A stretch of DNA of 64,000 nucleotides from CAVVEC01 sp963770485 (GTDB taxonomy: Bacteria > Acidobacteriota > Terriglobia > Terriglobales > Acidobacteriaceae): the NCBI GenBank assembly GCA_963770485.1, contig CAVYPX010000016.1, positions 806,001 through 870,000 of the forward strand. The letters are read 5' to 3'. The translations under genes and the position numbers were made by a program. The first letter of the stretch is position 1. Each line of letters starts with the position of its first letter. Shown here in pieces: positions 8,995 through 16,624 of this stretch. The notes below the pieces were generated by a model. That model ran no database searches. It saw nothing but the letters and a program-made list of their open reading frames with translations, and was not told the origin of the DNA.

Positions 8995-9843
8995 TCAGCG
9001 TTTCTTGAGGTGGATTTTACCACTGAAGGAGAGCAGCTTCACCAGGGATGCGGCCTTGCCCATCGTACCTGCAAAGGCACTCCCCGCTCCGGGGATGAAA
9101 GAGTGGCGTTCGGGTTGAAGTAAGAAATCGTTCTCCACTTTGCCCTGAATCGAGTGCGCCACGACCTCAATAGACGCATAGGCGGGAGCCCGAGCCTCAA
9201 TATCACCGCTGTGACTGGTGAGCAAGTATTCTCCCCCGCCGCTGAAGTCGCCATCGTAGCTGATTTTGCCGCTGCTCGAGTTCACCTGCACCAGCGGGCC
9301 ATTCACTGAGATCAGCGCAATGTCGCCACTCACCGAGGTGATTTCCACGTGTCCATCGTTGATGTTGGTGAGGGTTACGGGTCCGTCCAGGGTCTTGACG
9401 TGAACATGCCCATCGCTCAAGTCGCGCGCATCCACCGTGGCGGTGTTGCCCTCCAGAATTACATCTCCCCGGAGTTTTTCGGCGCGGAGAGGGCCGGTAG
9501 CAGAATGCAAGGTCACGCTGGCATTCGCCGGTACCAGAACATCGTAGTCCACCCGTCCGCTGTCGGCATCTGCCCCCGGAAGCAGATGCGAAGACACGGA
9601 TACGCGATTTCCGTTCTGGTTCTGATCAACTTCTACCTTGTCGGAATGTAATATTGCGGTTACGACTACCTGTTTGCCGGCGACGGGTTTCACCGAGATC
9701 GGCCCATACTGATTGACAATGGAAACGCTGGCGTGGTGACCAACCTTGAAATGGAATTCCTTCCGGGTCTCGGCGGCGGCAAGGGCTGCCCCGACGAGCA
9801 TCATCACTAGAACCAATCTTGCCCCGTACTGCCTGCGATGCAT
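8995..9843 (-). CDS. DUF4097-type beta-helix exported protein
   Basis: About 282 residues with a signal peptide (LVLVMMLVGAALAAAE). The body consists of short repeated strands such as SGDIALISVNGPLVQVNSSSGKISYDG and GDIEARAP, the regular pattern of DUF4097 proteins (PF13349), which are predicted right-handed beta-helices. Such genes often sit next to ECF sigma/zinc-finger anti-sigma pairs, as here. I chose ATG 9843 over an upstream GTG (9849) because GGGGAG is 8 bases before it. Role unknown; by context it may be an envelope component or the target/sensor of the neighbouring sigma system. Confidence 0.85.
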   Translation of the reverse strand: MHRRQYGARLVLVMMLVGAALAAAETRKEFHFKVGHHASVSIVNQYGPISVKPVAGKQVVVTAILHSDKVEVDQNQNGNRVSVSSHLLPGADADSGRVDYDVLVPANASVTLHSATGPLRAEKLRGDVILEGNTATVDARDLSDGHVHVKTLDGPVTLTNINDGHVEITSVSGDIALISVNGPLVQVNSSSGKISYDGDFSGGGEYLLTSHSGDIEARAPAYASIEVVAHSIQGKVENDFLLQPERHSFIPGAGSAFAGTMGKAASLVKLLSFSGKIHLKKR

Positions 9844-9898
9844 AATCACATCTCCCCAATGGCACGCCGCTTGAAGCCTGCCGCCCCGACGTTACTTA

Positions 9899-10519
9899 TT
9901 ATGGCAGAGAACGGTCCAAAGCCATCTCATAAACCATGGACCGCTGCTCATAAGCACTCATTAAGTACTCTTGCGCTACCTCATCGTTCGGGTTGCTGCG
10001 CGCCGATTGCTCGGCATCCCGAACGTAGTCATTCACACTTCTCAGATCGGCCTCAAGCGCAGCCCGCATAGCGGGTGTGCGTTGCGCGACCAGCCTAAGC
10101 AATTGCGCATCGTCATTGGCAAGGGCTGCGACCGGAGATTGAAACCCAGTTGGCTGTTGCGCAACCTCCGGCGGACGCCCTCCACGCTCGTGTAACAGCA
10201 CCCCGAAGGCGACCAGAAATGCCGCCGCCAGCGGGACCAGCCACCCTAGCCTGGGGCGCGGCGAGACTACAGGCAGCGCCCAACGCGCAGGTTCGGGCGA
10301 ACGGATCAGCCCCTCCTGCCGCAACGCAAGTTCAATAGAATTCCATACCCGCGGGTTCGGCTCCTCCGATCCCTGCAGAAGCCGCGCCTGTTGTGAAACG
10401 GCGTTCAGATCCGCTACCAGATCCGAACAGGCAGAGCAGGATGCCAGATGCGCTTCCAGCTCCATCGTGTAGCCGCCCTCAAGCTGTGGCAGGACCCGTT
10501 CAAACTCTTTACAGGTCAT
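9899..10519 (-). CDS. zf-HC2 anti-sigma factor, membrane anchored
   Basis: A 206-residue protein. The N-terminal ~45 residues carry the anti-sigma zinc motif: MTCKEFE then HLASCSACSDL (HxxxCxxC). A single transmembrane helix lies near residues 105-125 (GWLVPLAAAFLVAFGVLL), followed by an extracytoplasmic ~80-residue domain rich in acidic and Gln residues. In this family the zinc domain sequesters the cognate sigma factor and release follows an envelope signal. The ECF sigma gene is directly upstream (37-base gap), so this is its probable partner. A ribosome site AGGTAG precedes the ATG. Confidence 0.9.
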   Translation of the reverse strand: MTCKEFERVLPQLEGGYTMELEAHLASCSACSDLVADLNAVSQQARLLQGSEEPNPRVWNSIELALRQEGLIRSPEPARWALPVVSPRPRLGWLVPLAAAFLVAFGVLLHERGGRPPEVAQQPTGFQSPVAALANDDAQLLRLVAQRTPAMRAALEADLRSVNDYVRDAEQSARSNPNDEVAQEYLMSAYEQRSMVYEMALDRSLP

Positions 10520-10556
10520 ACTACCTCTCTCCCCGATTCCTCTGTTCTGAAGCTTC

Positions 10557-11159
10557 TCACGGCTTACCGGCTTTTTCAGCTCTGCTCGTTTTGAGAAGCT
10601 CCCGCAACTTCAACCGTGCTTTGTGTAATTGTGACTTGCTGTTGCCGATGGAACAACCCACCATACCGGCAATCTCGTTATGCTCGTAACCCTCCACGTC
10701 ATGCAGCACGAAGATCGTGCGATATCCCGGCGGCAGAGCCGCAATCGACTCTTCCAATTGTAAGCGGTCGATCGACCGCGTCAGTCTGGCATCTTCGGCG
10801 CCAGGTTCCTTCTTCGGTGCTTCTTCTTCGGTCTCCATGGTCTCCTCGAGCGGGACCAGCGGAAGACCCTTCTTGCGCAACTGCATCAGGACGACGTTCA
10901 CCGCCATGCGGTGCAACCACGTAGAAAATGCCGACTCGCCGCGAAAAGTTCCGATTTTGCGGAACAACTGAAGAAAGGCTTCTTGCGTCAGGTCTTCGGC
11001 CGCAGCCGTGTTGGCCGTCATACGCAGGCATAAAGAATACACACGCCGCTTATGAAGGTGATACAGCGCCTCGAAGGCTTCTGCATCCCCTTGCTTGGCT
11101 CGCTCAATGATCCTTGCTTCAGAAAGCCTGTCGCCCTGTGGTTTTCTTGCGTCCGTCAA
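10557..11159 (-). CDS. ECF-type RNA polymerase sigma factor
   Basis: A 200-residue sigma-70 family protein. Region 2 spans roughly residues 18-90 (YSLCLRMTANTAAAEDLTQEAFLQLFRKIGTF, FSTWLHRMAVNVVLMQLRKK) and region 4 residues 128-190 (AALPPGYRTIFVLHDVEGYEHNEIAGMVGCSIGNSKSQLHKARLKLRELL). There is no region 3, as expected for ECF. The only usable start is TTG at 11159, with a weak purine stretch upstream; an unusual start may keep expression low. It leads a minus-strand block with its anti-sigma factor and a DUF4097 gene. It probably autoregulates its own promoter, but I could not identify that promoter. Confidence 0.93.
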   Translation of the reverse strand: MTDARKPQGDRLSEARIIERAKQGDAEAFEALYHLHKRRVYSLCLRMTANTAAAEDLTQEAFLQLFRKIGTFRGESAFSTWLHRMAVNVVLMQLRKKGLPLVPLEETMETEEEAPKKEPGAEDARLTRSIDRLQLEESIAALPPGYRTIFVLHDVEGYEHNEIAGMVGCSIGNSKSQLHKARLKLRELLKTSRAEKAGKP

Positions 11160-11529
11160 GTCGCCTTTTCCGGCCGCACTCAGTCTGATGCGGCGTAAAT
11201 GCCTTTTCGTTGTACTGCTTGCGGGTATTTGGAGAAGCTATCGAGCGCCGTAAGAGGTTGCATTCTCTGGACCTTGTGGGATTTCATTTTCCCCGTGACT
11301 TTGGTGACCGGCTTACCCTAACGCTGGGGCAACGCTGCCAACGTACCCGCCCTACGCTTCGCCTGCTTCTTATAGATTACAGCCATTCAGCCCAGGACCC
11401 AGAGAAAGCGTCTTCCAGGGCAAAATCGCGTCAAGAGCCAGCTCCAGAAGCCCGGTTCCCGAGCAGAACGCGTCACAGAGAGCCGCGCCAGGCTGGTCCC
11501 GCCCGAGTGGATCTGCTTAATTTCCCCTC
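11160..11529. other. Intergenic gap, no gene recognised
   Basis: This 370-base gap lies between the sigma factor start and the MFS transporter end, so it should contain the sigma operon promoter. I see only a 6-bp stem GCCGCA/TGCGGC at 11173-11194 and no convincing open frame or -35/-10 pair. Confidence 0.5.
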
Positions 11530-12810
11530 CTAAGCTGCTGCCGAAGCCGTAGTTATGGTTTCTAACCCGTGACCATGGGGTCCCGTTTCCCTCTCGTGCA
11601 GCAGGAAGGCAAAAAACACTCCCAGGAAACCCAAAATTGAGAAAATCCACATTCCAAGATGGTACCCGCCCGGATTCTGGGCGCTGGCATGGCTGATGTC
11701 GTTCGCCCAGCCGATGAGCAGGTTGAAGCCAAATAGTCCAATGTTCTGAATCATCGTCATCAACCCGTAGGCCGTACCGAGCTTTGCCTGATCGACAATG
11801 TAGGCGACGGAAGGCCACATCACGGCTGGAATCAGCGAGAAGGCGACCCCCATCATCGCCATTGGAACGTACAGATTTACGTGGGTATAGGCCATCATCA
11901 GATAGACCGGAATCAGCAGCAAGGAACCGAGCATCATCAGAAGCGCCCTCTTGCCGACCCGGTCTGCCAGCAGGCCAAACAAGGGCGTAGCCACCATGGC
12001 GAATAGGGTCAGCATGCTCGACAGGAATCCGCCAAACTCGCGCGAAACGCCATGGGCCTCGATGAAGAACTTTACCGCGAACGTCTGGAAAGGGAAGATC
12101 GCCGAATAGAAAGTGATGCACAGGGCGACAATAAGCCAGTAGCTCACGGAAAACTTGAACAGGTCAGCGAAAACAACTTTGTCGGTGGAGACTTCGCCCA
12201 GGTGGTAGTTCTTCTCGGCGTGCACTTCCATGGCCCAATAAACAATAACGCCCAAAATACAGAACACAGAGATGCCAAAAGCGATCAGAAACGGCCAGCG
12301 CCAGTACGCGTAGGCAGCGTGCGCCCAGGTGGGAGAGTTCAACGCGAAAAACGTGCCCAACCGGCATATGGTCAGGTTTAGGCCAAACGCGAAACTTAGC
12401 TCCTTGCCTTTGAACCACTTCGCCAACGCCGCAGTCACGGCCACGTTGAGCGATTCTGCACCCATGCCGAAGATCAGTCGTCCCGCAGCCATCAGCCAAA
12501 GCTGACCTGACATCGCTGTAATCCCAGGTCCAATCACGCAAAGAATGCCGAAGATCATCAACGACCTTCGCAAACCAATCCGGTCAATAATGAGTCCGCC
12601 GATTAAGACCGTAAAAATGTTCGGGAAACTGTAAATGGCTTGCAGCAGGCCGATGTTGGAGTCAGAAAACCCAAGCTGCTGCTTAAGCACGTCGGCCAGC
12701 GGACTGAGCGCGTCATAAGCGTAGTAGCTGCCGAACATCGCTATGCTTAAGAAAATGAGCACCATCCAGCGATAAAATCGCGAAGGCTCAGGTCGCACAG
12801 GTTCGGCCAT
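11530..12810 (-). CDS. MFS transporter, MFSD1-like
   Basis: A 426-residue permease with twelve hydrophobic segments. Helix 1 region reads FYRWMVLIFLSIAMFGSYYAYD; the loop after helix 2-3 carries GGLIIDRIGLRRSL, the MFS signature. The block GRLIFGMGAESLNVAVTAALAKWFKGKELSFAFGLNLTICRLG closely follows the pattern I recall from eukaryotic MFSD1 (GRFxFGxGGESLxVAQxxxxxxWFKGKELxxxFGLQLSxARxGS), which transports dipeptides. Substrate here is therefore guessed to be small peptides or organic anions. ATG 12810 is chosen over TTG 12813; GAGGAGA is properly placed. No partner genes are adjacent. Confidence 0.88.
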   Translation of the reverse strand: MAEPVRPEPSRFYRWMVLIFLSIAMFGSYYAYDALSPLADVLKQQLGFSDSNIGLLQAIYSFPNIFTVLIGGLIIDRIGLRRSLMIFGILCVIGPGITAMSGQLWLMAAGRLIFGMGAESLNVAVTAALAKWFKGKELSFAFGLNLTICRLGTFFALNSPTWAHAAYAYWRWPFLIAFGISVFCILGVIVYWAMEVHAEKNYHLGEVSTDKVVFADLFKFSVSYWLIVALCITFYSAIFPFQTFAVKFFIEAHGVSREFGGFLSSMLTLFAMVATPLFGLLADRVGKRALLMMLGSLLLIPVYLMMAYTHVNLYVPMAMMGVAFSLIPAVMWPSVAYIVDQAKLGTAYGLMTMIQNIGLFGFNLLIGWANDISHASAQNPGGYHLGMWIFSILGFLGVFFAFLLHERETGPHGHGLETITTASAAA

Positions 12811-13285
12811 CAACTCTCCTCATCCAGATAGTTTTCTATTCGACGGGATGCAAACCCAAGAAGATATCAGATGAGAGCTGAGTTGGCACGAACCGATTCG
12901 CGGACGGAGAAACAATTTGGGGAGTCAACTCGGCCCGCACTTCCGCTTCCAGTTTCCTTCAGCAGTCCGGGGGAGGGCCGCTTAAGGGGAAGTTACGTTG
13001 ACGCCAATCCTGACACAAGAACGCAGGGGTTTTCAGTCGTGGCCCATTTGTTACGAATTCCGAACAGGGTTGAGTCCGGGGCTGGCCGGCGAGACCAACA
13101 GCCCTCCCAGCGCGCCGGGACTGACCTTGGTCCATGGTACTGTCTGACTGATTTCAGACAGCACCTGGTCCATGCCGCTTTTCCTCGACTGCCCCTGCCG
13201 TGATAAAGTGTTGCAACCCGCCACTGGTGGGGGTGCGGGAAGCCCCGAATCCAAGCACCAGCAGCCGATCTAAAGGAGCCGTGTT
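12811..13285. other. Intergenic gap upstream of the CBS-domain gene
   Basis: This 475-base gap between divergent genes has no reading frame with credible coding character. Its only clear structure is the palindrome with flanking direct repeats at 13128-13174, described separately. Confidence 0.5.
13128..13174. promoter_or_regulatory. 8-bp palindrome flanked by 9-bp direct repeats
   Basis: CTGTCTGA (13140-13147) and TCAGACAG (13154-13161) are a perfect inverted repeat with a 6-base centre. The word TGGTCCATG occurs on each side, at 13128-13136 and 13166-13174. The arrangement is symmetric about the palindrome and lies 110 bases before the CBS-domain gene. It could be an operator or an RNA hairpin; no T-run follows, so a terminator is unlikely. 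Confidence 0.35.
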
Positions 13286-13696
13286 ATGGCGCTGATCTAC
13301 GATCTCGTGAAGGACCGCCGGGTTTATTCCATTGACGCCGACCGCACCGTGCTGGAGGCTGCCCGCTTTATGATGGAGCACAGTATCGGCGCTCTGCCCG
13401 TGCTGCGCGATGGAGAACTGGTCGGCATTTTTTCTGAGCGCGATGTGATGAACCGCGTAGTGGCCCTCGGACGCATGCCAGGTACCACCAAGGTCTCCGA
13501 GGTAATGACGGCCAATCCCAGGTCGGTCAATGTGAACGAAACCGTGGAGAACGGTCTCTTCCTGATGCGCGAGTTCGGCTTCCGCCATTTGCCGATTACC
13601 GACGGCAAACAGATCAAAGGCCTGGTGTCTTTGCGCGATCTTCTGCTGCGCTACGTTGCGCAGAAAGAAGCGGAGGGTCGCCGCGCTGCCAGCTGA
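13286..13696 (+). CDS. Tandem CBS-domain protein
   Basis: A 136-residue cytosolic protein made almost entirely of two CBS modules (about residues 8-65 and 72-128). Characteristic text includes MMEHSIGALPVLRDGELVGIFSERDVMNRV and REFGFRHLPITDGKQIKGLVSLRDLL. Stand-alone CBS pairs (Bateman modules) bind adenosine nucleotides such as AMP, ATP or NAD and often act as energy sensors on partner proteins. No partner gene is adjacent. The ATG follows AAAGGAG with good spacing. Confidence 0.93.
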   Translation: MALIYDLVKDRRVYSIDADRTVLEAARFMMEHSIGALPVLRDGELVGIFSERDVMNRVVALGRMPGTTKVSEVMTANPRSVNVNETVENGLFLMREFGFRHLPITDGKQIKGLVSLRDLLLRYVAQKEAEGRRAAS

Positions 13697-14140
13697 CCGG
13701 ACCGCTCAGAATGCTGGTCTTTCCAGTTTTGTGTTAATGCGCAGAATCCCGGCACAGACTCGCCCTTGCGAACCGCATTCGCTGTCACCGACCCCATAGG
13801 CCGGCGCGAATCTCCGCTTGCCAAAGCCAGGTTTCTTCCTCTCATCACATGGCAAGGTGATGACTGTCGCTGACAGGTGCAGCCACGCCGGACTAGCGTT
13901 GGTTTGAGCTTCCGAGTCCTTGTCTATTCGCAAGCGGGCCCCGGTTCGGTCCAAATCAAGGCAACTCGGAAATGTCGGGTTTCCCGACCCGAGTCCTGCA
14001 CTCGTCATCGCTCTCCGGGCCGCCGATAAACCCAAACAACGCCGGACCCTCCCGAGCCGCATCACGTGGCCGGAGGCGAACATAGAGAATTGATTCTCAA
14101 CTTGGTCTTGATCCAACTCCTCTGAAAGGAGGGAAATGCT
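13697..14140. other. Intergenic gap upstream of a GloVer gene
   Basis: A 444-base gap with no supported gene. It is presumably the promoter and leader of the GloVer gene at 14141; a strong AAAGGAGG ribosome site lies at its end. I found no riboswitch-like conserved core and no clear promoter. Confidence 0.5.
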
Positions 14141-15448
14141 ATGACAAGTAATAAATTCTGGGCCGCCGCAAGCAGGGTTTTGGCAGCCACGACAGTAATG
14201 ATCATCGTAACGTTGACGCTTGCGCCCGGCGCCTGGGCAGCTAGCAAGTACAAGGTTATCTATAAGTTCACCGGCGGCGCAGATGGCGGCTCGCCGATGT
14301 GGGGCGTCACCGTCGACAGCGCCGGGAATCTTTACGGCATGACCGACCAGGGCGGCGCATATGGAAATGGCACTGTGTTCAAGCTGGCGAAGAACTCCGA
14401 TGGAACCTGGACCGAGAGCGTGCTCTATAGCTTCACCGGCGGTAGCGACGGAGGCACTCCCTTTGCCGGGGTCAGGTTCGACACCAGTGGCAACCTGTAT
14501 GGCACCACCCAGGATGGTGGCGATTTTTCGGCAGGTATCGTCTTCCAGCTAGTCCCCAACTCTGGCGGAACTTGGACCGAAAACGTGCTTTACAGTTTTG
14601 CCGACGGTAGTGGCGGACCATATTTCACGTCTGGGGTGATCGTCGACGCTGCAGGCGCTCTTTATGGCACAACCTCGGCAGGTGGTACTCAGGGCCTGGG
14701 TGTCGTCTACAAACTGACACCGAACTCCGATGGAACCTGGACCTATGGCGTGCTCCATAATTTCATGGGCGGCAAAGACGGGAGCTATCCGCTGTACGGG
14801 GATCTTACCTTCGACACGGCCGGCAATCTGTATGGCACAACGGGAGGCGGTGGCTCAAACTGCAATGGCCCCGATGGAGCGGGCTGCGGCGTAATCTTTG
14901 AGTTGGTATCCAACGGGGATGGAAGCTGGAAGGAGAAAGTACTCTTCCGCTTTAACAATGGACAGTACCAGCCGATGGGCCCCCTGGTAGTCGATCCGGC
15001 CGGCCATCTTTTCGGCACCTTAATTGGCTGGAACGGAAACTATGGCAACGTCTTCAAGCTGACGCACAGCCCGAAAGGCACATGGACTGAGCGCGTGCTT
15101 TACACCTTTGTGGGCAACCAGGATGGAGCCTATCCTGGCGCCGGCGTCGTCCTCAACAAGTCCGGAAGTCTTTTCGGCACAACGTTTTATGGCCAGGATC
15201 TCGATTGGCATGTTTGCTGTCCCGGCCAAGTGTTTGAACTGGTCCGGAACCCATACGGCTGGGCTAAGGGGGCGGTCCATCGGTTCCAGGGCGGCACCGG
15301 TGATGGGCTTAATAGCCGTGCCGGGCTGGTGTTCGACGCTAAAGGGAACCTCTACGGCACGACCTGTGATGGCGGTGTTGGCACGGAAACCGGTTGCGAG
15401 GCCAGTAACCCCGCTGGCGCTGGCGTGGTGTTCGAGATCAGTCCATAA
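14141..15448 (+). CDS. Secreted GloVer-repeat (LYGTT) protein
   Basis: A 435-residue exported protein preceded by a strong AAAGGAGG site. The signal peptide runs to about residue 38 (VMIIVTLTLAPGAWAAS). At least eight repeat units follow, each with NLYGTT or LFGTT plus GTVFKL/GVVFEL and VLYSF strands. Predicted to be beta-rich and extracellular; no enzymatic signature. It is followed by a perfect 13-bp inverted repeat that probably ends the transcript, so it looks monocistronic. Four paralogues exist in the window counting this one. Confidence 0.9.
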   Translation: MTSNKFWAAASRVLAATTVMIIVTLTLAPGAWAASKYKVIYKFTGGADGGSPMWGVTVDSAGNLYGMTDQGGAYGNGTVFKLAKNSDGTWTESVLYSFTGGSDGGTPFAGVRFDTSGNLYGTTQDGGDFSAGIVFQLVPNSGGTWTENVLYSFADGSGGPYFTSGVIVDAAGALYGTTSAGGTQGLGVVYKLTPNSDGTWTYGVLHNFMGGKDGSYPLYGDLTFDTAGNLYGTTGGGGSNCNGPDGAGCGVIFELVSNGDGSWKEKVLFRFNNGQYQPMGPLVVDPAGHLFGTLIGWNGNYGNVFKLTHSPKGTWTERVLYTFVGNQDGAYPGAGVVLNKSGSLFGTTFYGQDLDWHVCCPGQVFELVRNPYGWAKGAVHRFQGGTGDGLNSRAGLVFDAKGNLYGTTCDGGVGTETGCEASNPAGAGVVFEISP

Positions 15449-15455
15449 CTCAATT

Positions 15456-15499
15456 CTCCGGCCACTCGATTCTTAATACCGAAAACCGAGTGGCCGGAG
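15456..15499 (+). terminator. Perfect 13-bp inverted repeat, terminator-like
   Basis: CTCCGGCCACTCG (15456-15468) is repeated inverted at 15487-15499 with an 18-base loop, 8 bases after the GloVer stop codon. The stem is long and GC-rich but is not followed by a T-run, so the termination role is inferred from position; it could instead protect the 3' end. Confidence 0.5.
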
Positions 15500-15557
15500 G
15501 GACGTGCCCCGGCTTTTACTAGATGCACTACTTCAAAACTCACGAGCCCTGTCTTAT

Positions 15558-15647
15558 TGTCATCCCGAGCAGAGCGAGGGATCTGCAGTTCCTTACAACC
15601 CAAGGAAAACTGCAGATTCCTCGTCGCTCCCGCTCCTCGGAATGACA
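15558..15647. repeat. Palindromic intergenic element (TGTCATCCCGAGC type)
   Basis: Left arm starts TGTCATCCCGAGC and carries GGGATCTGCAGTT; right arm carries AACTGCAGATTCCTCG and ends CTCGGAATGACA. It is a relative of the elements at 486 and 63055. The bases after it, to about 15745, are a further GC-rich inverted tract (GGGCGGGAGCCTGCCC, then GGACGCCCGCGCC). The gap 15500-15767 holds no gene. Confidence 0.75.
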
Positions 15648-15767
15648 AGACCTTAGAGGGCCTCGCACGGGCGGGAGCCTGCCCTGTTTTGCCGGAGCCC
15701 CGAGCGCAGTCGAGGAGGAAGTCGGGACGCCCGCGCCTACATCGCTATTCAGAATCCCTAAACCGCT

Positions 15768-16520
15768 TTAGTTTTCCGGGCGCCGCCGCAAAATCAAATC
15801 GCCGCGGCTGGGGGGCAAGGCAAACGGGAACTCGACCACACGCTTTTCAACCGGAACGCGCAGCACAAATTCCTCTTGTTGTTTCCAGTCACCGATCCAT
15901 TTACTGCTGGCGCTGAAAAACACCCAGCCACTGGCCTCCGGTTTTTCCGGGACAAGTTTGGTTGGGCGCAGACTGCGTGTGCTCAGAAACTCAACCATCT
16001 CGGCGAGATCCTTGGCGCGCGCCTGCAGCATGGCTTCGGTCCCGGCCTTTTTCTCCGGATGTTTGCGGATCGCGCGCTCCGTTTCCTCGCCCAGCGCGTC
16101 GGTATCGTCTTGCAGTCTGGCCGCCAGATCGTCGGGGTCGAGTGCGCTGTGTACGTCATGATAGTGGCTGACGAATTCCAGGCTGACTCCGCCGGGGTCC
16201 ACGTCGAGCGGGTCTTTTCCCCGATCACGCACAGTCAGCAGTACAGCGAATACCGGCTCCACGCGGCGGCGAGCCTTTTCCAACTCCTGAAAATCGACGG
16301 CGAGAGTAATCCCGAAATCCTCGGTCCACAGGCCATAACGATACTTGCCGTCGTCATCTGCGCTGAAGGTGCAACCGCTTTGGCCTTCTGTCCAGCGCAA
16401 TGTGGAGAGAGCCGGGGCTTTGTCTTTGGCAGGAGGATTCGCCCAGGACACGGAGGCCAGCACCACTGCAAGCAGCAAGCTGCCCAACGCTCTTCGAACA
16501 GAATGGCGAACCGCAGGCAT
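15768..16520 (-). CDS. Exported protein of unknown function
   Basis: A 250-residue protein with a signal peptide ending near WANPP (residues 27-31). The body begins with a beta-rich section (SGCTFSADDDGKYRYGLWTEDFGITLAVDFQELEKA), which reads like a domain with a Trp-rich comparison strand, and continues through a long charged helix (LQDDTDALGEETERAIRKHPEKKAGTEAMLQARAKDLAEMVEFL) to another strand-rich end (ASGWVFFSASSKWIGDWKQQEEFVLRVPVEKRVVEFPF). I recognise no family. It lies alone, convergent with the GloVer gene. Confidence 0.7.
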   Translation of the reverse strand: MPAVRHSVRRALGSLLLAVVLASVSWANPPAKDKAPALSTLRWTEGQSGCTFSADDDGKYRYGLWTEDFGITLAVDFQELEKARRRVEPVFAVLLTVRDRGKDPLDVDPGGVSLEFVSHYHDVHSALDPDDLAARLQDDTDALGEETERAIRKHPEKKAGTEAMLQARAKDLAEMVEFLSTRSLRPTKLVPEKPEASGWVFFSASSKWIGDWKQQEEFVLRVPVEKRVVEFPFALPPSRGDLILRRRPEN

Positions 16521-16570
16521 CGTGGTCTGCTCTCAGACTACTCCTTCCGAGCGGAGTCAGAATCCTAACA

Positions 16571-16598
16571 AGAAAAACCGGCCGCATTTCGCGGCCGG
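16571..16598 (-). terminator. Rho-independent terminator of the SBBP gene
   Basis: On the minus strand CCGGCCGC and GCGGCCGG (16591-16598 and 16578-16585) form an 8-bp GC stem with a 5-base loop, followed directly by TTTTTCTTGTT. It lies 27 bases after the stop of the SBBP-repeat gene at 16625. Confidence 0.85.
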
Positions 16599-16624
16599 CT
16601 GAGTGGGATATGTCTAGTCGATCC

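Noticed and set aside
12871..13203. A 110-residue open frame in the gap before the CBS gene
   Set aside because: No start signal, no domain-like pattern, and low-complexity composition typical of GC-rich non-coding DNA.
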